Shown here piece by piece: positions 1-6,372 of a stretch of DNA of 6,640 bases. Every line of letters starts with the position of its first letter. The stretch's first letter is position 1. Where the stretch lies: positions 1 through 6,640 of the forward strand of contig JABMOP010000552.1 of NCBI GenBank assembly GCA_013204125.1, written 5' to 3'. The stretch comes from Rhodospirillales bacterium. GTDB lineage: Bacteria > Pseudomonadota > Alphaproteobacteria > Rhodospirillales > UBA2165. The notes under the pieces were generated by a model. That model saw only the letters and a list, made by a program, of their open reading frames with translations. It searched no databases and was not told the DNA's origin. Both the position numbers and the translations under genes were made by a program.

Positions 1-29
1 AAGCGGCGGCGGCGCAGCCCGCCGAATAA
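1..29 (+). CDS. possible C-terminal tail of an upstream gene (partial)
   Basis: Reading from base 3, the codons give AAAAQPAE and then a TAA stop at 27-29. An alanine/proline-rich tail ending just 32 bases before the next gene's start is what the end of a preceding plus-strand gene would look like. Only eight residues are visible, so nothing can be said about function. The other two plus frames are also open across this short stretch, so the choice of frame rests only on the stop position and plausible composition. Confidence 0.3.
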
Positions 30-61
30 TTTTGCATGTATATTGAAATCAGGGGGGCGGT

Positions 62-1150
62 ATGAAATTCGCGCATTTTGCACATATCTGGGGAAAGCCG
101 GGCATGACGCCACACGAACGCTACGAGCAGTTGTGGCGGGAGTTGGCGCTTTGCGATGATTTGAAATTCGATTACGGCTTCTGTGTCGAACATCATTTTT
201 GTCCCCAGGAAAGTTGGATCTCGTCACCGAGCCTTTATGCGGTCGGCGCCGGCGCGCGCACCAAGCATATGCGGGTTGGCCCGATGGGCTATATCGTGCC
301 GCTCTATAATCCGCTGCGCCTCGCCGAAGAAATTGCGATCGTCGATCAGATGCTTGGCGGGCGCATGGAGGTTGGGCTGGTGCCCGGCATTAACGCCAAA
401 TATTTTGAACCCTTCGGCCTCGATTACGATTTTCGCAAATCGCCAACCATTGAATATCTGGACTATCTTCGCGCCGCTTACGGTGACGAGCAGCCTTTTT
501 CCTACAAGGGCGAAAATTACGAAACTGAGAGCGCGCAAATTTCCGTGCAGCCGATGCAAAAACCCTATCCACCCTTGTGGATGCAAAGCCGCGATCCCGA
601 GACCTTGGAATTTTGCGCCGCCAACGGCATGAACACCGGCTACTTCCTGGTCTTCCCCCGCGACGAAGCGGCGCCCCGGTTCCGGAAATATTTGGAAGAC
701 TGGGACAAAGCGGGCTGGAATTACCGCCCAAAAATTGCCTATTCGACCGTTGTCTATGTGGATGAGACGGACGAGAAGGCGTTGGATACGGCGTTGTTCC
801 GGGCATCCCGCGCCTATGAAGGGTTCTTGGCGCCGGCGGTCGGTGATGAGACGTTCGAAGAGCGGGTCGCCGCACACGCCAAAAAATTCAATGCCCGCGG
901 CGAAGATGGCGCCGCCCAGATCATGGCCAATTTATTCGATCCCGAATATTTGTTTGAACACAATCTGGTTTTCATCGGCTCGCCCGAAACCGTGACGCGC
1001 AAATTAAAAGAGGCCGCCACCAAGGGCGTCTTCAACACCTTCATGGGCGAATTTAATTTTTCCGATTTGGGCGAAGAGGATTTAATGCGCTCGATCCGTA
1101 TGTTCGGCGAACAAGTGATGCCCGAACTTCGCGATTTCGAACCGTTTTAG
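62..1150 (+). CDS. LLM class flavin-dependent oxidoreductase (bacterial luciferase-like monooxygenase)
   Basis: The 362-residue product is a TIM-barrel flavin monooxygenase of the bacterial luciferase superfamily. Such enzymes use reduced FMN, delivered by a separate reductase, and O2 to oxidise an organic substrate in the cytoplasm. Seen in the sequence: an EHHF motif at residues 43-46 (the conserved histidine after the second strand), the family signature DQMLGGRMEVGL at 95-106, QKPYPPLWM at 166-174 at the start of the later barrel strands, and GSPETVTRKL near 306-315. Length is normal for single-subunit members. The start is supported by an AGGGGGG ribosome site at 51-57. A TATATT near 39-44 resembles a -10 box but has no partner -35, so read-through from an upstream gene is equally possible. 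The next gene begins 21 bases after the stop. Substrate unknown; family assignment is firm. Confidence 0.92.
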   Translation: MKFAHFAHIWGKPGMTPHERYEQLWRELALCDDLKFDYGFCVEHHFCPQESWISSPSLYAVGAGARTKHMRVGPMGYIVPLYNPLRLAEEIAIVDQMLGGRMEVGLVPGINAKYFEPFGLDYDFRKSPTIEYLDYLRAAYGDEQPFSYKGENYETESAQISVQPMQKPYPPLWMQSRDPETLEFCAANGMNTGYFLVFPRDEAAPRFRKYLEDWDKAGWNYRPKIAYSTVVYVDETDEKALDTALFRASRAYEGFLAPAVGDETFEERVAAHAKKFNARGEDGAAQIMANLFDPEYLFEHNLVFIGSPETVTRKLKEAATKGVFNTFMGEFNFSDLGEEDLMRSIRMFGEQVMPELRDFEPF

Positions 1151-1171
1151 GAAATTCCAGTGGGGAATATC

Positions 1172-2374
1172 ATGCACAATATCATCGTTATCGGCGGCGG
1201 CTTTGCAGGCCTTAATGCGACTCTCAATGCGGCCGATCAGGCGCGGCAGCATGATGGCGATATCACTGTCACCCTGGTGTCCAATTCCGAATACATCACG
1301 ATGCGGCCGCGGCTCTATGAAGTTAACCCCAAAACCTTGCGCGAACCTTTGCGCCCGATATTCGATGCCGCCGCCATCCCGTTTAAATGCGCCGAGGCAA
1401 AGTCTATCGATACTGCGGGGCAGACGGTGGAAGTCATCACCCCGGACGGCAAGGCGGAAACCCTTGCCTATGATCGGATCGTCCTGACGGCGGGCAGCCG
1501 GCTTAGACTGCCGCCCGTGCCGGGACTTTCCGAGTTTGGCTGGAACATCGATGACTACGCGGGCGCCGTTGCCTTTGATGAGCATCTGAAGATGGTCACC
1601 AACGATGCTGCGGCTCCGGGCATGGATACCTTCGTGATCCTCGGCGGCGGTATCACCGGCATCGAGCTGGCCTTGGAAATGCGGACCCGCATCGAAGCTC
1701 ACGGAAACACCGAAGCCGCCAAAGCCGCTCGCATAATTTTGCTCGATATGGCTTCGGAGATCGGACCGGACGTTGGCGCTAACCCGCGCCCGATCATCGC
1801 CGAGGCTCTGGAACAAGCCGGCGTCGAATGCATCATGGGCCATCAAGCCGCCATGGCTGCAAAGGATCATTTGATCCTTGACGATGGGACCCGGATCGAG
1901 ACCGCCACTGTTGTCGTCACGACCGGCATGATCGCCAATTCTTTGGGCGCCGAAATCGGCGGGACCTTGGACGAAGCGGGCCGCTTGCATGTGGACGACA
2001 ACCTCCGCGTGGCCGGCCCGTCCGAAATCTTTGCCGCCGGCGATATGGCGCGCGCCTTTGTTGACGACACCCATGTGGCGCTGATGTCGTGTCAGCATGC
2101 GGGCACCATGGGCAAATACGCCGGGGTGAATGCGGCCAGGGATTTGCTCGGGCTGGACCTTCGCCCCTACCGCCAACCAAACTACGTCACCTGTATTGAT
2201 TTGGGAAATTACGGCGCGGTGCTGAGCCAAGGCTGGGACCGGCAGGTTCAATCTTCCGGGGCCGAGACCAAGGCGCGCAAGCGCATGATCAACGAGCGCC
2301 TGATCTACCCGCCCAAGCCCGGCCCGGCGGAAGAAATTTTCGCCGCCAGACGCATCGACGAATACGGGCGCTAA
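1172..2374 (+). CDS. NAD(P)/FAD-dependent oxidoreductase, NDH-2-like
   Basis: The 400-residue flavoprotein has the two-dinucleotide-binding-domain fold (Pyr_redox_2) of type II NADH dehydrogenases and related disulfide-independent reductases. Visible motifs: N-terminal FAD Rossmann loop IVIGGGFAGL (5-14), DRIVLTAGS (101-109), second NAD(P) loop VILGGGITGIE (155-165) and the FAD-closing IFAAGDMA (286-293, with the GD pair at 290-291). A late segment, CQHAGTMGKYAG (307-318), follows the usual NDH-2 pattern. No hydrophobic C-terminal helix is seen, so the protein may be soluble or only peripherally membrane-bound. I chose the ATG at 1172 over an in-frame GTG at 1160 because GGGGA at 1162-1166 then becomes a well-spaced ribosome site and the Rossmann strand begins at once. 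Lying between a flavin monooxygenase and an exporter, it could recycle reduced flavin or feed quinone; that role is inference. Confidence 0.88.
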   Translation: MHNIIVIGGGFAGLNATLNAADQARQHDGDITVTLVSNSEYITMRPRLYEVNPKTLREPLRPIFDAAAIPFKCAEAKSIDTAGQTVEVITPDGKAETLAYDRIVLTAGSRLRLPPVPGLSEFGWNIDDYAGAVAFDEHLKMVTNDAAAPGMDTFVILGGGITGIELALEMRTRIEAHGNTEAAKAARIILLDMASEIGPDVGANPRPIIAEALEQAGVECIMGHQAAMAAKDHLILDDGTRIETATVVVTTGMIANSLGAEIGGTLDEAGRLHVDDNLRVAGPSEIFAAGDMARAFVDDTHVALMSCQHAGTMGKYAGVNAARDLLGLDLRPYRQPNYVTCIDLGNYGAVLSQGWDRQVQSSGAETKARKRMINERLIYPPKPGPAEEIFAARRIDEYGR

Positions 2375-2378
2375 AAAA

Positions 2379-2404
2379 ATGCCGGGGTCCCAAGACCCAC
2401 GCAT
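2379..2404. repeat. imperfect inverted repeat over the MATE start codons
   Basis: ATGC at 2379-2382 pairs with GCAT at 2401-2404, and GGGTC at 2385-2389 pairs with GACCC at 2394-2398. There is a two-base mismatch on each side and a CCAA loop. One candidate ATG of the transporter lies in the left arm and the alternative ATG begins in the right arm. In mRNA this could fold to a 9-bp interrupted stem hiding both starts, relieved by ribosomes finishing the upstream gene. The pairing is seen; the function is speculative. Confidence 0.4.
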
Positions 2405-3740
2405 GAGGCGGCTTTTGGCCGCGCCCATTCTTCCCCTGATCGGGCGCATGTCGGCGCCGAATGTCGTTGTCATTGCCGTGCAGACATTGGTGACCATCGG
2501 CGACGCCTGGTTCATCGGCCATCTCGGCATTATTGGGCTGGCTTCTCTCGCCATCGTGTTCCCGGTGCAGACCTTGATGCAGATGATGTCGGCGGGGGCC
2601 ATGGGCGGCGGCATTTCATCGGCCATCGCGCGGGCGCTCGGGAGCGGTAATCGGATGCGCGCCGACGCCCTTGTCCTGCACGCGCTGATCATCGCAGTTT
2701 TGATGGCGGCGGCGTATTTGATTATCGCCGGCATTTTGGCGGAACCTTTGTTCAAGGCTTTGGGCGGCCAAGGGGAGGTCTTGTCGGGCGCGGTTGAATA
2801 CGCCCATATCGCTTTCGGCGGCGGCATTGCCCTGTGGCTGGCAAATTCATTTGCGTCGGTCATTCGCGGCACCGGCAACATGGTGCTGCCGGCAATTGTC
2901 ATGATCGGGACCGGACTGATCCAGGTCGCCCTCGCCGGCGCCTTCACATTCGGCTGGGGGATATTCCCGGCGCTTGGGATTGCCGGGCCGGCCGCCGCCT
3001 TGGTCATTGCGTTTGCCATCGCCGCCCTGGTGCTCGGCGGATATCTTTTTAGCGGCAAGCCCGGCATCCAGTTGCGCTTCCGCGGCATCGCCCTTCGCCG
3101 GGAATTATTTGGCGATATCGTTAAAGTCGGCGGTGTCGCCTGCGGCAACGCCTTGCTGACCATCGGCACGGTGTTGATCGTGACCCGGCTGGTCGCGATC
3201 GAAGGCGCAGCCGCCTTGGCGGGGTACGGTCTCGGCAGCCGGTTAGAGCTTATTCTCATTCCAATTTCCTTCGGTGTCGGCGGCGTCCTGACGGCGGCCG
3301 TCGGCGTTAATTTCGGCGCTCAGCAATTTGCCCGCGCAAGGGCCATCGCCTGGACCGGCGGGCTCGCCGTATTCGTCGTCACCGGCGCCATTGGTTTGAT
3401 TGCTGCGGTGTGGCCGAATTTGTGGCTCGGCTGGTTCACCACGGACGCGGCGGCGTACCGGATGGGCGCGGTCTATTTGCAATTTGCCGGACCGATGTAC
3501 GGCATGTTCGGCCTCGGCATGGCGCTTTATTTTGCGTCCCAAGGCACCGGCAATATGATCTGGCCGTTCAGCGCCGGTGTCGCCCGGCTTGTTGTTGCGG
3601 CGGGCGGCGGCTTCGCCGCGGTCAGTTTTCTGGGCGCCGGGCCGGAGGCCTTATTCGCCTTCGTCTCCGCCGGATTGTTTGTCTTCGGCGGCGCTATCGC
3701 CGTGTCGCTTTTCAGCCGCGTGTGGAACCCAAAGGACTAG
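2379..3740 (+). CDS. MATE family efflux transporter
   Basis: The 453-residue product is a polytopic inner-membrane protein with about twelve hydrophobic segments, the size and pattern of MATE (NorM/DinF-type) cation-coupled drug or metabolite exporters. The family's pseudo-twofold repeat shows directly: GTGNM occurs at 164-168 and again at 389-393, each just before a proline-containing helix. The central GLGSRLELILIPISFG (284-299) followed by VGVNFGAQ (308-315) is typical of the start of the second half. The start is uncertain: the ATG at 2379 lies 4 bases after the preceding stop but has no clear ribosome site; an in-frame ATG at 2403 would remove 8 residues and still keep all helices. Tight spacing suggests co-expression, and perhaps translational coupling, with the upstream oxidoreductase. 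Substrate cannot be inferred. Confidence 0.9.
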   Translation: MPGSQDPRMRRLLAAPILPLIGRMSAPNVVVIAVQTLVTIGDAWFIGHLGIIGLASLAIVFPVQTLMQMMSAGAMGGGISSAIARALGSGNRMRADALVLHALIIAVLMAAAYLIIAGILAEPLFKALGGQGEVLSGAVEYAHIAFGGGIALWLANSFASVIRGTGNMVLPAIVMIGTGLIQVALAGAFTFGWGIFPALGIAGPAAALVIAFAIAALVLGGYLFSGKPGIQLRFRGIALRRELFGDIVKVGGVACGNALLTIGTVLIVTRLVAIEGAAALAGYGLGSRLELILIPISFGVGGVLTAAVGVNFGAQQFARARAIAWTGGLAVFVVTGAIGLIAAVWPNLWLGWFTTDAAAYRMGAVYLQFAGPMYGMFGLGMALYFASQGTGNMIWPFSAGVARLVVAAGGGFAAVSFLGAGPEALFAFVSAGLFVFGGAIAVSLFSRVWNPKD

Positions 3741-3745
3741 CGATC

Positions 3746-5053
3746 CTATTCCGCAGCTATCCTGGCTTCGATCGGGGCTTGGGCCATAATTTCCCGGTAT
3801 GATTCCAACCAGTCGGCGCCTTCGTCGGTAAAGAACGCGCCGCCGCGGGTGCCGGCGAAGGCCGCCGGGTTTGCCGCGCACGGCGGCAAGGTGCCGTCCT
3901 TGGCGTAGGCGTTGGCAGCGCGGATCAAGCGCCTTCGCGTTTCCGTGATCATCTTGTCCGAGGGCGCCAAATGTTCGAACGTATGATCGGTGATGGCGCC
4001 CATGCTTTCGGTGATGGCCTGGTCCTGCAAAATGATGCCGCCGATGCCGGTGTAAGATTTACCGCGCTGAATGTCCCGGTCGATCAAGTAGTCGTTGGCG
4101 CGATTTTCTTTTAAGCGCCAGCGGCCGTTCCAATCGGTTGTATTGGGCAGGTTATGAAAATCATCGCCGCCGGCGATGGCGTTGCGTTCCCTCCAATCCT
4201 CCGCTGTCCGGTTGTCTTTTTTGAACAGGATGATGCACATGGTGTTTTCATCATCGATGGGCACGTAGCCGCGCAAGGCGACGTTCGTATCCAAGGCCGC
4301 CAATGGCGGCAAGGCGAAGCACGGAAAGAGGAAATGCGCCAGCCGCCAATTGAGCTTGCCCTCAAATTCCGCCGCCGGTCGGTAGGCGGCGTAAACGGCG
4401 CCGTAATCGGTTTCTTTGGTCAAATATTCCGGCGCCCGGTTGGCAACGGTGGAGCGGAAGGTGGCGCCTTCGAAATTGCCTTTGCCGACGGAGCCGAAAT
4501 GCAAAAAGCCCAGATGCGAGGTATCCAATTCGCCTTCGATGGCTTGCAGATAATTGCATTCGCGCAGCTGAAAATTGATGCCCATCTGTTCTTCGGGGAC
4601 CAAATTGGCTTCGTGATCGGGCAGGCCCGGTGCGTTTTCCTGAACGCCCATGAATATCCAGATCAAGCCATTGCGCTCCTCTGCCTTATACGCTTTGGCT
4701 TTGACCTTGGCTTTGAAATCTTGGGTAGGCGGCACGTTGGCCATATCCAAACAGTTACCGTCGACGTCGAATTTCCAGCCGTGATAGACGCAGCGAATAC
4801 CGTTTTCTTCGTTGCGGCCAAAGAACAAGGAAGCGCATCTGTGTGGGCAGCGATGGTCCATGACGCCGACGCGCCCCGAGGTATCGCGAAACGCGATCAG
4901 TTTTTCGCCAAGAATTTTAAGCCGCACGGGATCGCCATCGGCGACCAATTCGGACGACTTGGCGACCGGCAACCAGAACTGGCGCATCAATTCGCCCATC
5001 TTGGTGCCCGCCCCGACTCGGGTCAGGATTTCATTTTCATTTGCCGTGGTCAT
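3746..5053 (-). CDS. Rieske 2Fe-2S aromatic ring-hydroxylating oxygenase, alpha subunit (phthalate-dioxygenase type)
   Basis: The 435-residue protein has the two-domain layout of Rieske non-haem iron oxygenases, which insert oxygen into aromatic or similar substrates. The N-terminal Rieske domain carries the cluster ligands as C69-P-H71 and C88-V-Y-H91. The catalytic domain has the mononuclear iron motif with D177, H180 and H185 in GELDTSHLGFLH, and a later QDQAITESMGAI (343-354) whose D344 is the probable third ligand. The opening GELMRQFWLPV (20-30) is typical of phthalate 4,5-dioxygenase-like single-subunit alpha enzymes, which need a separate ferredoxin-reductase; none is encoded here. 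A good ribosome site, GGGAG, precedes the ATG by 9 bases. The gene follows the cupin gene by 14 bases and is probably translated from the same mRNA. Its stop lies 5 bases from the convergent transporter stop. Substrate not determinable. Confidence 0.93.
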   Translation of the reverse strand: MTTANENEILTRVGAGTKMGELMRQFWLPVAKSSELVADGDPVRLKILGEKLIAFRDTSGRVGVMDHRCPHRCASLFFGRNEENGIRCVYHGWKFDVDGNCLDMANVPPTQDFKAKVKAKAYKAEERNGLIWIFMGVQENAPGLPDHEANLVPEEQMGINFQLRECNYLQAIEGELDTSHLGFLHFGSVGKGNFEGATFRSTVANRAPEYLTKETDYGAVYAAYRPAAEFEGKLNWRLAHFLFPCFALPPLAALDTNVALRGYVPIDDENTMCIILFKKDNRTAEDWRERNAIAGGDDFHNLPNTTDWNGRWRLKENRANDYLIDRDIQRGKSYTGIGGIILQDQAITESMGAITDHTFEHLAPSDKMITETRRRLIRAANAYAKDGTLPPCAANPAAFAGTRGGAFFTDEGADWLESYREIMAQAPIEARIAAE

Positions 5054-5067
5054 TTTTTCGGACTCCC

Positions 5068-6066
5068 TTATTCGTCCTTGCCCTCGAAGCGGTAATATTT
5101 GGCGAAGCGCATCAACGGCTCGTCGGTCATGGAAAACATCTGCGTGTCTGCGCTGGGCCGGTGTTCGATCCAGCGCCAGGTCGGGGCAACGAAAATATCA
5201 CCCCGGCTCCAATGGATTTCTTCGCCGTCGATGATCGATGTGCCGCTGCCGTCCATGATGGCGAAGGACGTATTGGCGTTGGTGCGGAACGCGCGGGTGG
5301 TCCTGCCGGCTTCCAGGCGCATGATGTAGAGGGCAAGGGGCGGGATATCCGGCGCTTCCAATTGGACGCGGGTTCCGAAATAGCCGTCGCCGTCGGCCCT
5401 TGCCCCATCCAGGCGCTTTTGAATGTCATCGCCGGAAAAGCGCATCGGCGATACTTCGACCACTTTGTCGACTTTCTCATACCCGTCCGGGTGCAGATCA
5501 AACGTCTGCACCTGTAACAATTTAACCAGCGGCACGTCGAGCCCGTCGATCCAGTAAGCCGGCTCGTCGCCGTTATGTTCGTGGCTGTGCCACATGCCGC
5601 CGGGGGTGAGCACAACATCGCCGGTTTCCATCAGCGTCTTTTCGCCGTTGACCACCGAATACATGTCCTTGGAATCCAATATGACGCGGAGCGCGTGGGC
5701 GGTGTGGCGGTGCGACGGCGCTTTTTCGCCGGGCATCACCAATTGATAGGCATGGAGCAGCGAGCGCGCCGCGCCCAGTTTATTTTCTTCGATGGGATTG
5801 CGGAAATTCAAAATACGCCGTCCGGCTTCTTCGGCGGAAATCAGCTTGGCCGCCACCGCCAGGGCAACTTTACATTCGGCGTATTTCCAATGGGCGGTCT
5901 TGTAGGGTGAGGATGGTTCCGATACGCCGAGCGCGCCGCCGTCCAAATCCCGCCGCCAGCCGCACACCACGTTGAGGTGTTCGATGCGGTCATAGAATTC
6001 ATCCATGTCTTTGATATCGGCGTATTGGGCCTCGTAATCCGCCCCTTGGATTTGCGCTCCGTCCAT
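5068..6066 (-). CDS. gentisate 1,2-dioxygenase-type bicupin ring-cleavage dioxygenase
   Basis: The 332-residue protein has two cupin barrels and resembles gentisate 1,2-dioxygenases, Fe(II) enzymes that open gentisate between C1 and C2 to maleylpyruvate. The family also covers salicylate and 1-hydroxy-2-naphthoate dioxygenases. In cupin 1, PGEKAPSHRHTAHALRVIL (112-130) supplies H119 and H121, and GGMWHSHEH (156-164) supplies H160; together they form the usual iron triad. YWIDGLDVPLV (171-181) matches the segment after it in this family. Cupin 2 (about 248-320) keeps the barrel glycines (MDGSG, DGEEI, GDIF) but has FRTNAN where an HxH pair might sit, so it probably binds no metal. The start at 6066 is set by a near-perfect GAGGAGG 7 bases upstream; the 36 further in-frame residues upstream look non-coding. 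It is the first gene of a two-gene unit with the Rieske oxygenase. Exact substrate uncertain. Confidence 0.82.
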   Translation of the reverse strand: MDGAQIQGADYEAQYADIKDMDEFYDRIEHLNVVCGWRRDLDGGALGVSEPSSPYKTAHWKYAECKVALAVAAKLISAEEAGRRILNFRNPIEENKLGAARSLLHAYQLVMPGEKAPSHRHTAHALRVILDSKDMYSVVNGEKTLMETGDVVLTPGGMWHSHEHNGDEPAYWIDGLDVPLVKLLQVQTFDLHPDGYEKVDKVVEVSPMRFSGDDIQKRLDGARADGDGYFGTRVQLEAPDIPPLALYIMRLEAGRTTRAFRTNANTSFAIMDGSGTSIIDGEEIHWSRGDIFVAPTWRWIEHRPSADTQMFSMTDEPLMRFAKYYRFEGKDE

Positions 6067-6073
6067 TATTTTT

Positions 6074-6080
6074 CCTCCTC
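6074..6080 (-). promoter_or_regulatory. strong ribosome binding site of the cupin dioxygenase gene
   Basis: On the minus strand GAGGAGG ends 7 bases before the ATG at 6066. It decides this start over the upstream in-frame ATG at 6174, which has no such site and would add a segment unlike the family. Confidence 0.8.
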
Positions 6081-6097
6081 GTTTATCGTTCGCGGGC

Positions 6098-6126
6098 AGT
6101 TTACGCCTAATCGCGAAATTCCGAAA
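6098..6126 (-). promoter_or_regulatory. weak candidate promoter for the cupin-Rieske unit
   Basis: On the minus strand TAAACT (6103-6098) fits a -10 box, and TTTCGG (6126-6121) sits exactly 17 bases upstream as a poor -35 box. It would place the transcription start about 25-30 bases before the cupin ATG. The -35 match is weak, so an activator or a different promoter is possible. Confidence 0.25.
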
Positions 6127-6269
6127 GTCCGCGGCGTACCATCCCTTGAATGATCCGCCCACTGCGCACAACATTTATGGGTGGCATGCGACACATTTTG
6201 CGGAAATCAAAAAATCATCGTCATTCCTCATCATTTATCGTCATTTCCAGCATTAGCCCCGACCTTAGG

Positions 6270-6291
6270 CCCTCCCCTTCAAGGAGGAGGG
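6270..6291. repeat. CCCTCC...GGAGGG intergenic palindrome
   Basis: CCCTCC (6270-6275) plus CCTT (6276-6279) can pair with AAGG (6281-6284) and GGAGGG (6286-6291), with one bulged A at 6285, giving up to ten pairs around a tight turn. Elements of this CCCTCCCC-type shape are frequent between genes in alphaproteobacteria. No T-run follows on either strand, so it is not a convincing intrinsic terminator. Confidence 0.5.
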
Positions 6292-6338
6292 AGGAATAAT
6301 TCCATATAGAACATAAACGGAACAAATCAAGGAGGAGG
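6279..6338 (+). repeat. 12-base direct repeat TCAAGGAGGAGG
   Basis: TCAAGGAGGAGG occurs perfectly at 6279-6290 and again at 6327-6338, a 48-base offset. The two copies bracket the palindrome GGAATAATTCC and the LexA-like box. The first copy forms the right arm of the CCCTCC palindrome; the second is the core of the orphan Shine-Dalgarno-like sequence. Confidence 0.6.
6309..6323 (+). promoter_or_regulatory. candidate LexA (SOS) box, GAAC-N7-GAAC
   Basis: GAACATAAACGGAAC is an exact GAAC-N7-GAAC direct repeat with an AT-rich spacer; on the other strand it reads GTTC-N7-GTTC. This is the established operator form for LexA in alphaproteobacteria. It lies 49 bases before the arfB ATG and overlaps the likely promoter (CATATA at 6303-6308). 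A chance match to eight fixed bases on either strand in a 300-base region is roughly one in a hundred. Binding and the SOS role are inferred. Confidence 0.5.
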
Positions 6339-6342
6339 TGAT
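6329..6342 (+). promoter_or_regulatory. orphan extended Shine-Dalgarno-like sequence
   Basis: AAGGAGGAGGTGAT contains AGGAGGTGAT, complementary to the 16S rRNA 3' end over its full anti-Shine-Dalgarno core. No ATG or well-spaced GTG/TTG follows; the first ATG is that of arfB, 30 bases downstream, too far for ordinary use. A GTG at 6338 overlaps the sequence itself. It may act as a ribosome standby site, belong to a lost leader, or be coincidental to the repeat. Confidence 0.4.
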
Positions 6343-6372
6343 ATTCACGGCAATCGGCTCTAAACTCCGCCG

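Larger units (their letters stand above)
6067..6372. other. divergent intergenic region between the cupin gene and arfB
   Basis: This roughly 300-base stretch has no convincing gene. From left to right it holds the ribosome site and a possible promoter of the minus-strand unit, a loosely repeated TGCG...ACATTT element (6163-6198), and an AT-rich patch with ATCGTCATT at 6217 and again at 6237. After these come a CCCTCC/GGAGGG palindrome (6270-6291), the perfect palindrome GGAATAATTCC (6293-6303), a LexA-like direct repeat (6309-6323), and a very strong Shine-Dalgarno-like sequence (6329-6342). The open frames that cross it start without ribosome sites and lack recognisable protein features. 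Confidence 0.6.

Noticed and set aside
224..877. 217-residue minus-strand open frame inside the luciferase-like gene
   Set aside because: It is the antisense of a gene with firm family motifs; there is no start signal and no domain.
1082..3259. 725-residue open frame on the minus strand, antisense to the oxidoreductase and exporter genes
   Set aside because: It mirrors two genes with clear family motifs, its translation is low-complexity and rich in Ala, Pro, Arg and Met with no recognisable domain, and long antisense frames arise from codon bias in GC-rich DNA.
4154..5095. 313-residue plus-strand open frame over the Rieske gene
   Set aside because: It lies antisense to a gene with all its iron ligands intact, has no ribosome site and no recognisable motif.
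6067..6174. 36-residue N-terminal extension of the cupin protein from an ATG at 6174
   Set aside because: It has no ribosome site, whereas the ATG at 6066 has GAGGAGG at ideal spacing; the extra residues do not resemble the family.
6270..6300. Palindrome as an intrinsic terminator
   Set aside because: No T-run follows on either strand, and it lies between divergent genes where no transcript needs to end.
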